A DNA stretch of 20,299 bases from SHLJ01 sp041618535 (GCA_041618535.1 JBFKFP010000039.1:1-20299); one strand, 5' to 3'. Shown: positions 7,116 through 15,671, counted from the stretch's first letter. Notes: a model not told the origin generated them from the letters alone. Made by a program: numbers and translations.

Positions 7116-9827
7116 ATGAAGAAAATATTATTGGTCATACTGCTATCGGTAGTTTGGGGTACCTATGCCCAGGTTCGTATGGAGGGAGTGGTAAAGGATA
7201 GTGTAGGCGGGCCACTTGAACTTGCGAATGTCATCGCGATTAACCAGGGCGCCAAGACCATGGATTCCTATGCCATCACTAACGACCAGGGACGATACAG
7301 GCTTGATCTGAAAAAGAATGCCAGTTACTCCATCCAGGTGAGCTATATAGGTAAAAAGACGATCACAGAGATAATTCAAACACAAGAGGACAATATTCAG
7401 AGGGACTTTTTGCTGGAAAACGACTCAACACTTGATGCTGTTGAACTCACTTATGAAATGCCGGTTTCGGTAAAAGGTGATACCCTCGTGTACAATGCGG
7501 ATTCATTTAATACCGGAACTGAACGTAAACTTGAAGACGTTCTGAAAAATCTTCCCGGGGTTGAGATCAATGATGACGGACAGATAGAGGTTGAAGGAAA
7601 AGTAGTTTCCAAGGTTATGGTTGAAGGAAAGGACTTTTTTGATGGTGACTCCAAGTTGGCCACAAAGAATATTCCATCTAACGCCGTAGATAAGGTTCAG
7701 GTTCTTCGGAACTTCTCTGAGGTGGGCCAATTGAGTGGAGTTACCAATAACCAGGATAATGTGGCCCTGAACATCAAGTTAAAAGAGGGTAAGAAGAACT
7801 TCTGGTTCGGGAATGTGACAGCTGGTGGGGGATCGTCAGATGAGGACGGCCTTTACCTTATGCAGCCAAAACTTTTTTATTACAGTCCTAAATACAGTAT
7901 CAATGTTATCGGCGATCTCAACAATATTGGGGAAATCGCTTTTACACGCCGAGATTATTTCAATTTTTCCGGCGGTTTCCAGCGTCCAAGCCGCCAGAGT
8001 GGAACCAATATAAATTTAGGTTCTAATGCCCTGGGATTTTTATCTCTTCAGAATGATCAGGCCAAAGAGATCAATACCAGATTCGGAGCTGCGAATTTCA
8101 GCTGGTCGCCAAATAAGGCCCTGGACCTCAGTGGCTTCGCGATCTTCTCTAACAACAGGAATGAGCTTCAGGAAAATCAAAGTGTTGAATACACCGATGC
8201 CGACCTCGGAATACCTGATGAGATCACCACCAGCAATACAACTCAGAACAGTGACCTCGGCATGTTGAAGCTTTCTGCCAAATATAAGCCCAATGTAAAA
8301 AATCAGTTGGATTATGACCTGATCGGGAAGATTTCTGATGAGTCCCAGGACCAGGGATTTTTCTCCTCTGTTATAGGGGATATTGATCAGCTTGACAGCA
8401 ACAGCCCTTTCAGTATTAATCAGAACTTGAATTATTACTATACCCTGAGCGACGACAATATCTTTGCCCTGGAGGTACAGCATCAGTTTCAGGACGAGGA
8501 TCCTTTTTACAATGCGATCCTTGAGGATAAAGCCAATTATGAGAATACTGCCAACAACCTCGGATTGGATGGAGCGCAGGTCAATTATAATTTAGCACAG
8601 GACAGGCGGGTAAAATCCAACCAGATGGATGCCAAGTTGGATTATTGGAATGTATTGAACACCAAAAGCAACCTGAACTTTACACTGGGAACCATTTTAA
8701 GTACACAGGATTTTAATTCAGAGATCTTCCAATTCCTTGACAATGGGAATGTTTTTGATCCAACACCGGTCATAAATGATGGTGTGGACACCAACGACGT
8801 AAGATATAACTTTGCAGATTATTACCTCGGGCTGCATTATAACCTCAAAGCCGGGATATTTACTTTAACACCGGGGGTCTCTGCTCATGCCTACAGGGTG
8901 AATAATACCCAGTTCGGGATAAGGACGGAGGATAATTTCTTCAGATTGCTGCCTGATCTTAATGTCAGGATGCAATTGAAAAAAAGCGAACAATTGATAT
9001 TTAATTATCGGATGATTACACAGTTCACAGATGTCGCCCGGTTTGCCGGGGGATTGGTGTTGAATGGATACAATTCACTTTCGGTCGGAAACCCGGAACT
9101 TGAAAATTCGCTTTCCCATAATTTAAACCTGAGTTATTTCAGTTTTAACATGTTCAATTACACCAATGTCTTTGCCAATGTCAGTTATAACAAGAGCATC
9201 GATAATGTACGATTCTCTTCAGTGTTCGAGCCGGGCAGTGTTGTGAGTATCGGCACCCCGTTCAACTCGAATTTCGCAGATGAGAACCTGAATATTTCGG
9301 GAAGATTTCAGCGAACTTTTGGAAAGATTCGTGCAACGGTAAGAGGAGGATTCAATTATTCCAAATTCAATCAATTCATACAGAACAGGCGTTCGGTTAA
9401 TGAGAACTATTCTCAGAATTATCGTGCTGAGGTCAGAACCAACTTCAGAAATGCGCCGAATATCGAGTTGAGTTACCGTTACGCCATCCAGGATAATGAC
9501 CAGGGAGCGAACAGGACCAGATTTTACACCAAATCGCCGGCTGTTGAGTTCGACGCCTATATCTGGAAGAGCCTGACATTCAGAACCGATTATACTTTCA
9601 ATAATTTCAGCAATGAGGATGCCACCATCAATGAATTTCAATTCTGGAACGCGTCCCTCTCCTATCGCAAGGACAGAGACGCCAAGTTTGAATATGAGGT
9701 TCGGGCAACCAACTTGCTGAATACATCCTCCCAAAACAGGAGTTCTGCCGGCAATATTTCAGTGAGTGCAACCGAGTACTTTATTCAGCCAAGGTTTATA
9801 ACCTTCAGGTTGCGTTACGAGCTTTAA
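7116..9827 (+). CDS. TonB-receptor-like outer-membrane beta-barrel protein with carboxypeptidase-regulatory-like N-domain
   Basis: Large outer-membrane protein of 903 residues. A signal peptide (MKKILLVILLSVVWGTYAQ) is followed by a carboxypeptidase-D-regulatory-like Ig domain at about 21-100 (GVVKDSVGGPLELANV, then YRLDLKKNASYSIQVSYIG). Next is a plug-like segment at about 115-220, with LEDVLKNLPGVEINDDGQIE, as in TonB-dependent receptors. The rest is a long run of amphipathic Tyr/Phe/Asn-rich strands with a barrel-type C-terminus (FITFRLRYEL). This matches the group often placed in the outer-membrane beta-barrel (OMP_b-brl_3) family that accompanies GLPGLI proteins. No SusD partner is present. 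The substrate is unknown; a transported peptide, siderophore or metal complex is possible but not shown. It converges on metK with only 20 bases between stop codons and no visible terminator. Confidence 0.92.
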   Translation: MKKILLVILLSVVWGTYAQVRMEGVVKDSVGGPLELANVIAINQGAKTMDSYAITNDQGRYRLDLKKNASYSIQVSYIGKKTITEIIQTQEDNIQRDFLLENDSTLDAVELTYEMPVSVKGDTLVYNADSFNTGTERKLEDVLKNLPGVEINDDGQIEVEGKVVSKVMVEGKDFFDGDSKLATKNIPSNAVDKVQVLRNFSEVGQLSGVTNNQDNVALNIKLKEGKKNFWFGNVTAGGGSSDEDGLYLMQPKLFYYSPKYSINVIGDLNNIGEIAFTRRDYFNFSGGFQRPSRQSGTNINLGSNALGFLSLQNDQAKEINTRFGAANFSWSPNKALDLSGFAIFSNNRNELQENQSVEYTDADLGIPDEITTSNTTQNSDLGMLKLSAKYKPNVKNQLDYDLIGKISDESQDQGFFSSVIGDIDQLDSNSPFSINQNLNYYYTLSDDNIFALEVQHQFQDEDPFYNAILEDKANYENTANNLGLDGAQVNYNLAQDRRVKSNQMDAKLDYWNVLNTKSNLNFTLGTILSTQDFNSEIFQFLDNGNVFDPTPVINDGVDTNDVRYNFADYYLGLHYNLKAGIFTLTPGVSAHAYRVNNTQFGIRTEDNFFRLLPDLNVRMQLKKSEQLIFNYRMITQFTDVARFAGGLVLNGYNSLSVGNPELENSLSHNLNLSYFSFNMFNYTNVFANVSYNKSIDNVRFSSVFEPGSVVSIGTPFNSNFADENLNISGRFQRTFGKIRATVRGGFNYSKFNQFIQNRRSVNENYSQNYRAEVRTNFRNAPNIELSYRYAIQDNDQGANRTRFYTKSPAVEFDAYIWKSLTFRTDYTFNNFSNEDATINEFQFWNASLSYRKDRDAKFEYEVRATNLLNTSSQNRSSAGNISVSATEYFIQPRFITFRLRYEL

Positions 9828-9847
9828 GTGGAACTATTCTGAAAGTC

Positions 9848-11104
9848 TTAGCCTAAATCGAAGGCCTCTCTTATTTGGTCAACGTAGTCAAGTTTCTCCC
9901 AGGTGAAGAGTTCAACCTCCATGGTTATAGACTCTCCGTTCGGTTGTTCAAAGGTTTTTTTGACTTTACGATTTGTTCTTCCCATATGTCCGTATGCTGC
10001 GGTCTCATAATAAATTGGCTGCCGTAATTTAAGGCGTTCCTCAATAGCGGCAGGGCGCATGTCAAAAATCTCCTTCACTTTGTCACCGATTTCGGAGTCT
10101 GTCAGATTATAAGGACATGTTCCGAACGTATTAACAAGGATGGAGGTGGGTTCAGCCACGCCAATGGCATAACTAACCTGCACAAGTGCCTCATCACAAA
10201 GCCCGGCCGCAACCAGGTTTTTGGCTATATGCCTCGTTGCATATGCCGCAGAGCGGTCTACCTTACTAGGGTCTTTACCCGAAAATGCCCCTCCTCCATG
10301 GGCACCTTTCCCTCCGTAGGTGTCCACTATGATCTTCCGTCCTGTGAGTCCGGTGTCTCCATGCGGCCCCCCAATTACGAATTTCCCTGTAGGATTGATA
10401 TGGAATTTGATATCGTTGTTGAATAGACCCTGGATTTCCTCCGATTGCCTGGCCTTAACACGCGGAATAAGGATATTGATAACATCTTCACGTATACGGG
10501 ATAACATGTTTTCATCTGTATCGAAATCATCATGTTGGGTGGAAACCACGATAGCTTCAATTCGCTGAGGCAGATTATCTTCACCATATTCTATGGTCAC
10601 CTGGCTTTTGGAATCAGGTCGCAGGTAAGTCATCTGTTTTCCCTCGTGTCTTATGGCAGCCAGTTCCCTCAGGATCATATGTGCCAGGTGAAGGGCGAGG
10701 GGCATATAGTTGGAAGTTTCATTGGTGGCATATCCAAACATCATTCCCTGGTCCCCAGCACCTTGTTCTGCCTTGTCACCACGGTCAACTCCTCGATTGA
10801 TGTCTTCAGACTGTTCATGGATGGCAGAAAAAACCCCGCAGGAATTCCCGTCGAACATGTACTCACTTTTTGTATACCCTATCTTATTGATGGTATCCCG
10901 GGCAATTTTCTGTACATCGAGATAGGTGTTAGACTTGACTTCGCCGGCCAAAACCACCTGACCGGTGGTTACCAGGGTCTCACAGGCCACTTTAGATTCG
11001 GGATCGAATGCGAGGAAATGATCGATCAATGCATCACTGATCTGGTCGGCAACTTTATCAGGATGACCTTCTGAAACGCTTTCAGAAGTAAATAAATATG
11101 ACAT
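9848..11104 (-). CDS. metK: S-adenosylmethionine synthetase
   Basis: Cytosolic enzyme making S-adenosylmethionine from methionine and ATP. The 418-residue protein starts MSYLFTSESVSEGHPDK, with the ATP-binding His14 and Asp16. It has the GAGDQG signature at 115-120 and the glycine-rich phosphate loop GGGAFSGKD at 270-278, followed by PSKVDRSAAYATRHIAKN. Length is slightly more than the E. coli enzyme (384), as usual in this phylum. It is single-gene transcribed from a strong-looking promoter (11233-11261) through a SAM-II-type leader, which implies feedback by its own product. The start context is A-rich (TTAAAAATG), with no classic Shine-Dalgarno, as is common in Bacteroidota. Confidence 0.98.
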   Translation of the reverse strand: MSYLFTSESVSEGHPDKVADQISDALIDHFLAFDPESKVACETLVTTGQVVLAGEVKSNTYLDVQKIARDTINKIGYTKSEYMFDGNSCGVFSAIHEQSEDINRGVDRGDKAEQGAGDQGMMFGYATNETSNYMPLALHLAHMILRELAAIRHEGKQMTYLRPDSKSQVTIEYGEDNLPQRIEAIVVSTQHDDFDTDENMLSRIREDVINILIPRVKARQSEEIQGLFNNDIKFHINPTGKFVIGGPHGDTGLTGRKIIVDTYGGKGAHGGGAFSGKDPSKVDRSAAYATRHIAKNLVAAGLCDEALVQVSYAIGVAEPTSILVNTFGTCPYNLTDSEIGDKVKEIFDMRPAAIEERLKLRQPIYYETAAYGHMGRTNRKVKKTFEQPNGESITMEVELFTWEKLDYVDQIREAFDLG

Positions 11105-11147
11105 TTTTAATACTTTAAACGGATAAACCGACAGCTGCTGCGGAAAT

Positions 11148-11179
11148 TGCTAAAGGAGTGGGCAAATACTGCTTTAGCA
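11148..11179 (-). promoter_or_regulatory. Hairpin overlapping the riboswitch 3' end (candidate expression platform)
   Basis: On the transcript, TGCTAAAG (11179-11172) can pair perfectly over 8 bases with CTTTAGCA (11155-11148), leaving a 16-base loop. The first arm includes the GCTAAA that SAM-II aptamers use in their ligand-bound fold, so the two folds exclude each other. No T-run follows, so it is not a simple terminator. The metK start is 43 bases further on. Confidence 0.6.
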
Positions 11180-11220
11180 TTTTTTTATCGAGGTTGCAAT
11201 CAGGTCAAATTTATCCTCAG
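11169..11220 (-). promoter_or_regulatory. SAM-II-type riboswitch aptamer upstream of metK
   Basis: Read on the minus strand, the leader has stem GAGG (11218-11215), a loop with ATTTGACCTGATTGCAA, closing stem CCTC (11193-11190), then GATAAA, a short A-rich gap and TGCTAAAGC. This is the order and wording of the SAM-II class as I recall it (stem, TGATTT-like loop, ATTGCAA, closing stem, GATAAA, GCTAAA), known from Alphaproteobacteria and Bacteroidota. It sits directly downstream of the metK promoter and before a SAM-synthesis gene, which fits SAM-responsive repression. The P1 stem is short (4 bp plus a possible G-U). No covariance model could be run. Confidence 0.8.
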
Positions 11221-11232
11221 AATTCAGGTGCT

Positions 11233-11261
11233 CAAAAGTACGAAATAAAAATAATTGGCAA
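11233..11261 (-). promoter_or_regulatory. metK promoter
   Basis: On the minus strand, TTG (11261-11259) is followed by an 18-base spacer and TACTTTTG (11240-11233). This is a perfect Bacteroidota -33 / TAnnTTTG -7 pair. The predicted transcript start is near 11226, a few bases before the riboswitch, giving a leader of about 120 bases. Confidence 0.75.
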
Positions 11262-11409
11262 TAGTCTTTTGATTAAAACTTATTGGCAGATGAAGAGCCT
11301 TATTTGGTTGGATTGAAAACGTTATCGTCTTAAAATTCTATGATTTTCGCTATCAACACCGGAGTTTTGTGATAGTTGTATTATTTTTAGGTCCCTATTA
11401 AAGAAAAGG
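11262..11409. other. Remaining metK-ppc intergenic sequence
   Basis: This 148-base AT-rich stretch lies upstream of both divergent genes and has no convincing coding frame. It holds an inverted repeat CTATCA (11350-11355) / TGATAG (11370-11375) and a weak -7-like GAGTTTTG (11362-11369) pointing toward ppc. No perfect TAnnTTTG for ppc was found. Confidence 0.4.
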
Positions 11410-13992
11410 ATGACAGTACAACCGAAATTAACGAGATTCAAAGAGCAGGTATTATCTAAATTCCAGATCTACAACAGTATCTTTATGACTCTTCCTTTCG
11501 ATGCTGTTACCAAGACTGGTGTTTTGCTTCCGCTATTTCACGAAACCTGCCAGAAAGGTTTTGCCCAGGGAGAGGACCCGACGACCATTGTCGAGACTTT
11601 TTTTCGCAAATACCAGGCCAGGCGCTCGCCTCAGAGCCAGATCAATTTGTTATTCCGGTTCATACAATATATCGAACGGCAGGTTGTACTGTTTGATGCC
11701 ATAGAAGACGCCGCCTTTCCAGTAGTGAATAACATGGACGGCATCGGGACTTTAAGGAGTTTGAAGGAATCGGCCATATCATCGAATCAGTTGGATGTTC
11801 TCAGAAAGCATCTTGAAGATTTTAAGATCAGGATTGTTCTAACTGCTCATCCTACCCAGTTTTATCCAGGGACCGTGCTTGGGATCATTACCGATTTAAC
11901 TCAGGCTTTAAGAAATAATGATCTTAGGAGAATAAAAGAATTAATGGCACAGCTGGGAAAGACTCCTTTCTTTAAAAAGCAAAAACCAACTCCATACGAT
12001 GAGGCCATCAGCTTGATCTGGTACCTTGAAAATGTGTTCTATCATTCCGGTGCTCGTATTTATGCATATATCAGGGAGACTATTTATAACGGTAAACGGC
12101 CAAAGAACGAAGTGGTCAATATCGGATTCTGGCCAGGCGGGGACCGGGACGGTAATCCTTTCGTGACTCCTGAGATTACAATGCGGGTAGCGCAGCGTTT
12201 AAAACTCACCATCCTCAGGAATTACTACAGAGATGCGCGAAAATTAAGACGGATGCTGACTTTTCAAGGCGTTTATGAGAAGATCATTGACCTTGAAACT
12301 ATGTTGTATCAAAGCTTTACCAACGTAAAATATGACCAGCTCACCCTTGATCTACTCCATTCAGAATTACATGCTATCAGGAAAATGCTGATAGATAAAC
12401 ATGAATCGCTTTACATTGAAGAGGTAGAGCGCCTGATAGACAAAGTATCCCTCTTCGGTTTTCATTTTGCTCACCTCGATATAAGGCAGGACAGCCGGAT
12501 TCATGCAAGGGTATTTGATGAACTCGTCAATCATTGTTTAGATTCCGGTAACGGCATTTTTCCAGATGATTACAAAAGGATGGAAGAATCTAAACAGCTG
12601 CAAGTTCTGTCAGAGATAAGCGGATCGATTAACTGCAATGAATTCGACGATGATTTAACAAGGCAGACCCTGGAGACCATGGAAAAAATAAAGGCTATTC
12701 AGGATGAGAACGGGGAGGCCGCATGTCATCGTTATATAATCAGTAATAACCAGACGGCCATTAACGTGTTACAGGTTCTTGCTATGTTGAGGTTGACCGC
12801 CTTCAAGGAAAATGTGACCGTTGATATTGTCCCTCTTTTTGAGACTATCGATGATCTGACAAATGCCTTGGGCGTCATGGAAACCTTATACACCAATGCT
12901 GGTTATATGAAACATCTGAAATCAAGAGGGCGAAAACAAACCATTATGCTGGGATTTTCGGATGGGACCAAGGATGGCGGCTATTTGATGGCAAATTGGG
13001 CCATTTTTAAAGCCAAAGAGCAACTGACCGCAGTTTCAGAGAAATATGGAATTGATGTGGTCTTTTTCGACGGCCGAGGAGGTCCGCCTGCCCGGGGTGG
13101 GGGCAAGACCAACCAGTTCTATGCCTCACTCGGACCAACCATTGCTGACAATGAAATACAGCTGACCATCCAGGGCCAGACCATCAGTTCGAATTTCGGG
13201 ACACTTGAATCGTCCCAATACAACCTTGAACAACTAATTAGCGCAGGCTTGTCTAATAAACTTGGCCAGGAGTCACTGGCTCTGACAGCGGAGCATAAAG
13301 AACTGATCAATGATCTGGCTGAACGAAGCTATGAAGCTTATCAGCGTTTTAAGGGGCACGATAAATTTATTCCTTACCTCGAGAAAATGAGTACCTTGAA
13401 GTACTATGCCTTAACAAATATCGGAAGCAGACCATCTAAACGGTCTAACTCAGACAAACTGGTGTTCTCAGATCTCAGGGCCATTCCATTTGTGGGATCA
13501 TGGAGTCAGCTTAAACAAAATGTCCCGGGCTTTTTTGGCGTTGGAACTGCACTCGGTTACTATGAGGAAATTGGTGAATTTGACAAGGTGAAGTCATTGT
13601 ATGAGAATTCAAAGTTCTTTAAAACCTTGCTGGCGAACAGCATGATGTCCCTGTCAAAATCGTTCTTTCCTTTAACCGCCTATATGGCCAAGGATCCGGA
13701 ATTCGGTGAGTTCTGGACCATGATCCATGAGGAATTCCAGAATACCAAGCGTCTTCTGCTGAAGCTTAGCGGATTCAAAACCCTCATGGAAAACGAAGCC
13801 GCGGGCAAAGCATCCATAGAGATCAGGGAGTCGATCGTTCTTCCTCTATTGACCATTCAGCAGTATGGCTTGAAGAGAATTCAGGAACTTCAGGAGGAAC
13901 CCGAAAAAAATAAGGCGCAAATTGAAATTTTTGAGAAGATCGTTACACGATCATTATTTGGAAATATAAACGCCAGCAGGAATTCGGCATAA
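11410..13992 (+). CDS. ppc: Phosphoenolpyruvate carboxylase (divergent Bacteroidota type)
   Basis: Anaplerotic cytosolic enzyme converting PEP and bicarbonate to oxaloacetate. The 860-residue protein carries the family landmarks in order: LTAHPT with catalytic His147, FWPGGDRDGNP at about 240-250, DIRQ at 357-360 (Arg359), a GFSDGTKDGG loop near 515-524, GRGGPPARGGG starting at 555, IGSRPSKR and LRAIP. It is close in length to the E. coli enzyme (883) but divergent. The residue before GRGG is Asp554, where the usual motif is FHGRGG. TAHPTE is TAHPTQ. The C-terminus is NASRNSA rather than the near-invariant NTG. The reading frame is intact, so this is a lineage variant, not decay. A terminator follows the stop immediately. 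Confidence 0.95.
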   Translation: MTVQPKLTRFKEQVLSKFQIYNSIFMTLPFDAVTKTGVLLPLFHETCQKGFAQGEDPTTIVETFFRKYQARRSPQSQINLLFRFIQYIERQVVLFDAIEDAAFPVVNNMDGIGTLRSLKESAISSNQLDVLRKHLEDFKIRIVLTAHPTQFYPGTVLGIITDLTQALRNNDLRRIKELMAQLGKTPFFKKQKPTPYDEAISLIWYLENVFYHSGARIYAYIRETIYNGKRPKNEVVNIGFWPGGDRDGNPFVTPEITMRVAQRLKLTILRNYYRDARKLRRMLTFQGVYEKIIDLETMLYQSFTNVKYDQLTLDLLHSELHAIRKMLIDKHESLYIEEVERLIDKVSLFGFHFAHLDIRQDSRIHARVFDELVNHCLDSGNGIFPDDYKRMEESKQLQVLSEISGSINCNEFDDDLTRQTLETMEKIKAIQDENGEAACHRYIISNNQTAINVLQVLAMLRLTAFKENVTVDIVPLFETIDDLTNALGVMETLYTNAGYMKHLKSRGRKQTIMLGFSDGTKDGGYLMANWAIFKAKEQLTAVSEKYGIDVVFFDGRGGPPARGGGKTNQFYASLGPTIADNEIQLTIQGQTISSNFGTLESSQYNLEQLISAGLSNKLGQESLALTAEHKELINDLAERSYEAYQRFKGHDKFIPYLEKMSTLKYYALTNIGSRPSKRSNSDKLVFSDLRAIPFVGSWSQLKQNVPGFFGVGTALGYYEEIGEFDKVKSLYENSKFFKTLLANSMMSLSKSFFPLTAYMAKDPEFGEFWTMIHEEFQNTKRLLLKLSGFKTLMENEAAGKASIEIRESIVLPLLTIQQYGLKRIQELQEEPEKNKAQIEIFEKIVTRSLFGNINASRNSA

Positions 13993-14023
13993 AAAAACCC
14001 CGGATCTTCATCCGGGGCCTTTT
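13991..14023. terminator. Bidirectional terminator between ppc and amt
   Basis: Stem CCCCGGAT (13998-14005), loop CTTC, stem ATCCGGGG (14010-14017), then CCTTTTC. A 7-A run precedes the stem (13991-13997), which becomes a 7-T tail on the minus strand. It serves ppc and, with the better T-tail, the convergent amt operon. Confidence 0.9.
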
Positions 14024-14048
14024 CAGAATAAACTAACCTATATATGAA

Positions 14049-15290
14049 CTAATGCTCATTTATCCTAAAGTCGGGATAAGCGTCCATTCCATGCTCATAG
14101 CCATCAAGGCCTTCCAGTTCTTCTCGTTCTGAGACGCGGATTCCGATCGTTTTCTTAAGAATTAATATGATGATGAATGATGAAATAACACAGATTGCTG
14201 CATAGGAAGCTACACCGATAAGCTGACTGACAAACTGATCCCAACCAGCCAGTGCGCCGAAAATACCAACAGCAAGCGTTCCCCAAATTCCGCAAACAAG
14301 GTGTACCGCGATTGCGCCCACAGGGTCATCCAGTTTCAACCTGTCAATAAGAGCTACTGCAAATACGATGATAGCGCCGGCAACGGCTCCTATAACGATC
14401 GCATCAGTAGGAGACATCTGATCGGCTCCTGCAGTTATCCCAACCAATCCGCCGAGGATCCCGTTCAGGAACATGGTAAGATCGAGGTTTTTGTCCCTGA
14501 TAGCCGACACAATTGCCGCGAACACTCCTCCGGCAGCTGCAGCCAGGCATGTTGTTACCAAGGTAAGCGAAGTGGCTCCAGGGTCGGCTGACAATACAGA
14601 GCCCCCGTTAAATCCAAACCAGCCTAACCAAAGAATGAGTACTCCGGCAGTTGCCATTGGAATATTGTGACCGGGGATCGCCCTTATCTTGCCATCTTTG
14701 AATTTTCCGATCCTTGCTCCTAAAAGACAAACCGCAACTACTGCAGCCCATCCACCAACAGAGTGAACAAGGGTTGAACCGGCAAAGTCATAAAAAGGGG
14801 TATCCAGTTGATCGAGGAACCCACCTCCCCATTTCCATGAACCGGCAATGGGATATACAAGCCCCACATAGAGCACTGTAAACAGCATGAATGACCCTAT
14901 TTTAATCCTTTCCGCAACCGCTCCAGATACGATCGTGGCTGCAGTGGCAGCGAACATTCCCTGGAAGAGGAAGTCGGTCCAGTAAGTGTAGCCTTCGCTA
15001 TAGGTAAGGTCTAATGCTCCCTCTGCATTAAGCGGGGCTTCCAGTCCGAATCCGGCAAACCCGAAGATCCCGAGTGATCCTTCTTCAAACCCGGGATACA
15101 TCAGGTTAAATCCAACAAGACAATATAATAACAATCCAACGGTAATTATAAAGACATTTTTAAAGAGGATGTTGATCGCATTTTTCTGACGCGTAAGTCC
15201 GATTTCCAGAAATCCGAAGCCGAGGTGCATAAAGAATACCAGGGCTGTACAGATCATCATCCAAACATTATTCGTAGTTAATAGTTCCAT
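14049..15290 (-). CDS. amt: Ammonium transporter (Amt/MEP/Rh family)
   Basis: Inner-membrane ammonium channel or transporter of 413 residues with about 11 hydrophobic helices. Key pore residues are present: Asp168 in DFAGS, the paired pore histidines His176 (STLVHSVGG) and His330 (AVHLVCGIWGT), and the Phe-rich gate in DFLFQGMFAAT at 106-115. The cytoplasmic C-terminal tail has the conserved HGMDAYPDF, like the tail that transmits PII gating. There is no cleavable signal peptide. It is the last gene of the barrel-PII-amt operon: its ATG is 23 bases after the PII stop. Coexpression with the PII gene is the usual glnK-amtB arrangement and predicts gating by that PII protein. Confidence 0.97.
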   Translation of the reverse strand: MELLTTNNVWMMICTALVFFMHLGFGFLEIGLTRQKNAINILFKNVFIITVGLLLYCLVGFNLMYPGFEEGSLGIFGFAGFGLEAPLNAEGALDLTYSEGYTYWTDFLFQGMFAATAATIVSGAVAERIKIGSFMLFTVLYVGLVYPIAGSWKWGGGFLDQLDTPFYDFAGSTLVHSVGGWAAVVAVCLLGARIGKFKDGKIRAIPGHNIPMATAGVLILWLGWFGFNGGSVLSADPGATSLTLVTTCLAAAAGGVFAAIVSAIRDKNLDLTMFLNGILGGLVGITAGADQMSPTDAIVIGAVAGAIIVFAVALIDRLKLDDPVGAIAVHLVCGIWGTLAVGIFGALAGWDQFVSQLIGVASYAAICVISSFIIILILKKTIGIRVSEREELEGLDGYEHGMDAYPDFRINEH

Positions 15291-15313
15291 AGTTATTTCT
15301 GTTCGTTTTGATT

Positions 15314-15652
15314 TTAGTTAAGTGTATCTCCTCCTTTTTCACCTGTACGGATCCTGTAGGCTTCCTTGATGTCGCTGACGAATATCTTTCCGTCTCCCAC
15401 TTCACCCGTTGAGGCCGCCTCAAGAATAGTCTTGACAGTAATCTCCTCATAATCGTCATTGACAACAATTGAAAGCAACCTTCTTTGAATATCGCTGGTA
15501 CTGTAACTGATACCTCGATACACATGGCCTTCCTTTTCATTACCCTGACCGGTGACATCCCAGTAGGAGAAGAAATTGACTCCAACCTCGTGCAAAGCCT
15601 TTTTGACTGCGGAGTATTTAGATTTTCTGATTATTGCTTCTATTTTTTTCAT
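15314..15652 (-). CDS. glnK: Nitrogen regulatory PII protein (GlnB/GlnK type)
   Basis: Trimeric cytosolic signal protein of 112 residues that senses ATP/ADP and 2-oxoglutarate and gates the neighbouring ammonium transporter. It starts MKKIEAII. The T-loop keeps Tyr45, Arg46 and Tyr50 in YRGISY, equivalent to Tyr46, Arg47 and Tyr51 of E. coli; that Arg plugs the Amt pore and that second Tyr is the uridylylation site. The C-terminal nucleotide-site signature GDGKIFV and RIRTGE are intact. The T-loop base is atypical: GQGNEKEGH replaces the usual GFGRQKGH, so E. coli Gln39, which binds 2-oxoglutarate and Mg, is Glu39 here, and the loop is one residue shorter. Whether to call it glnB or glnK is a matter of context; the amt linkage favours glnK. 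Confidence 0.95.
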   Translation of the reverse strand: MKKIEAIIRKSKYSAVKKALHEVGVNFFSYWDVTGQGNEKEGHVYRGISYSTSDIQRRLLSIVVNDDYEEITVKTILEAASTGEVGDGKIFVSDIKEAYRIRTGEKGGDTLN

Positions 15653-15671
15653 AGTTCACATATATAATTGG

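Noticed and set aside
9219..9734. 171-codon open frame on the minus strand
   Set aside because: Antisense to the outer-membrane barrel gene; composition reflects the opposite strand only.
9828..9847. Terminator between the convergent barrel gene and metK
   Set aside because: Only 20 bases separate the stop codons and no stem with a T-run is visible.
10532..11074. 180-codon open frame on the plus strand
   Set aside because: It lies wholly antisense to metK, whose protein is unmistakable; no start signal or recognisable protein.
11105..11147. Intrinsic terminator or anti-terminator after the riboswitch
   Set aside because: The CCGCAGC / GCTGTCGG stretch forms only a weak mismatched stem and no T-run follows.
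15268..15585. 105-codon minus-strand frame overlapping the PII gene and amt start
   Set aside because: Overlaps two well-supported genes in another frame and encodes nothing recognisable.
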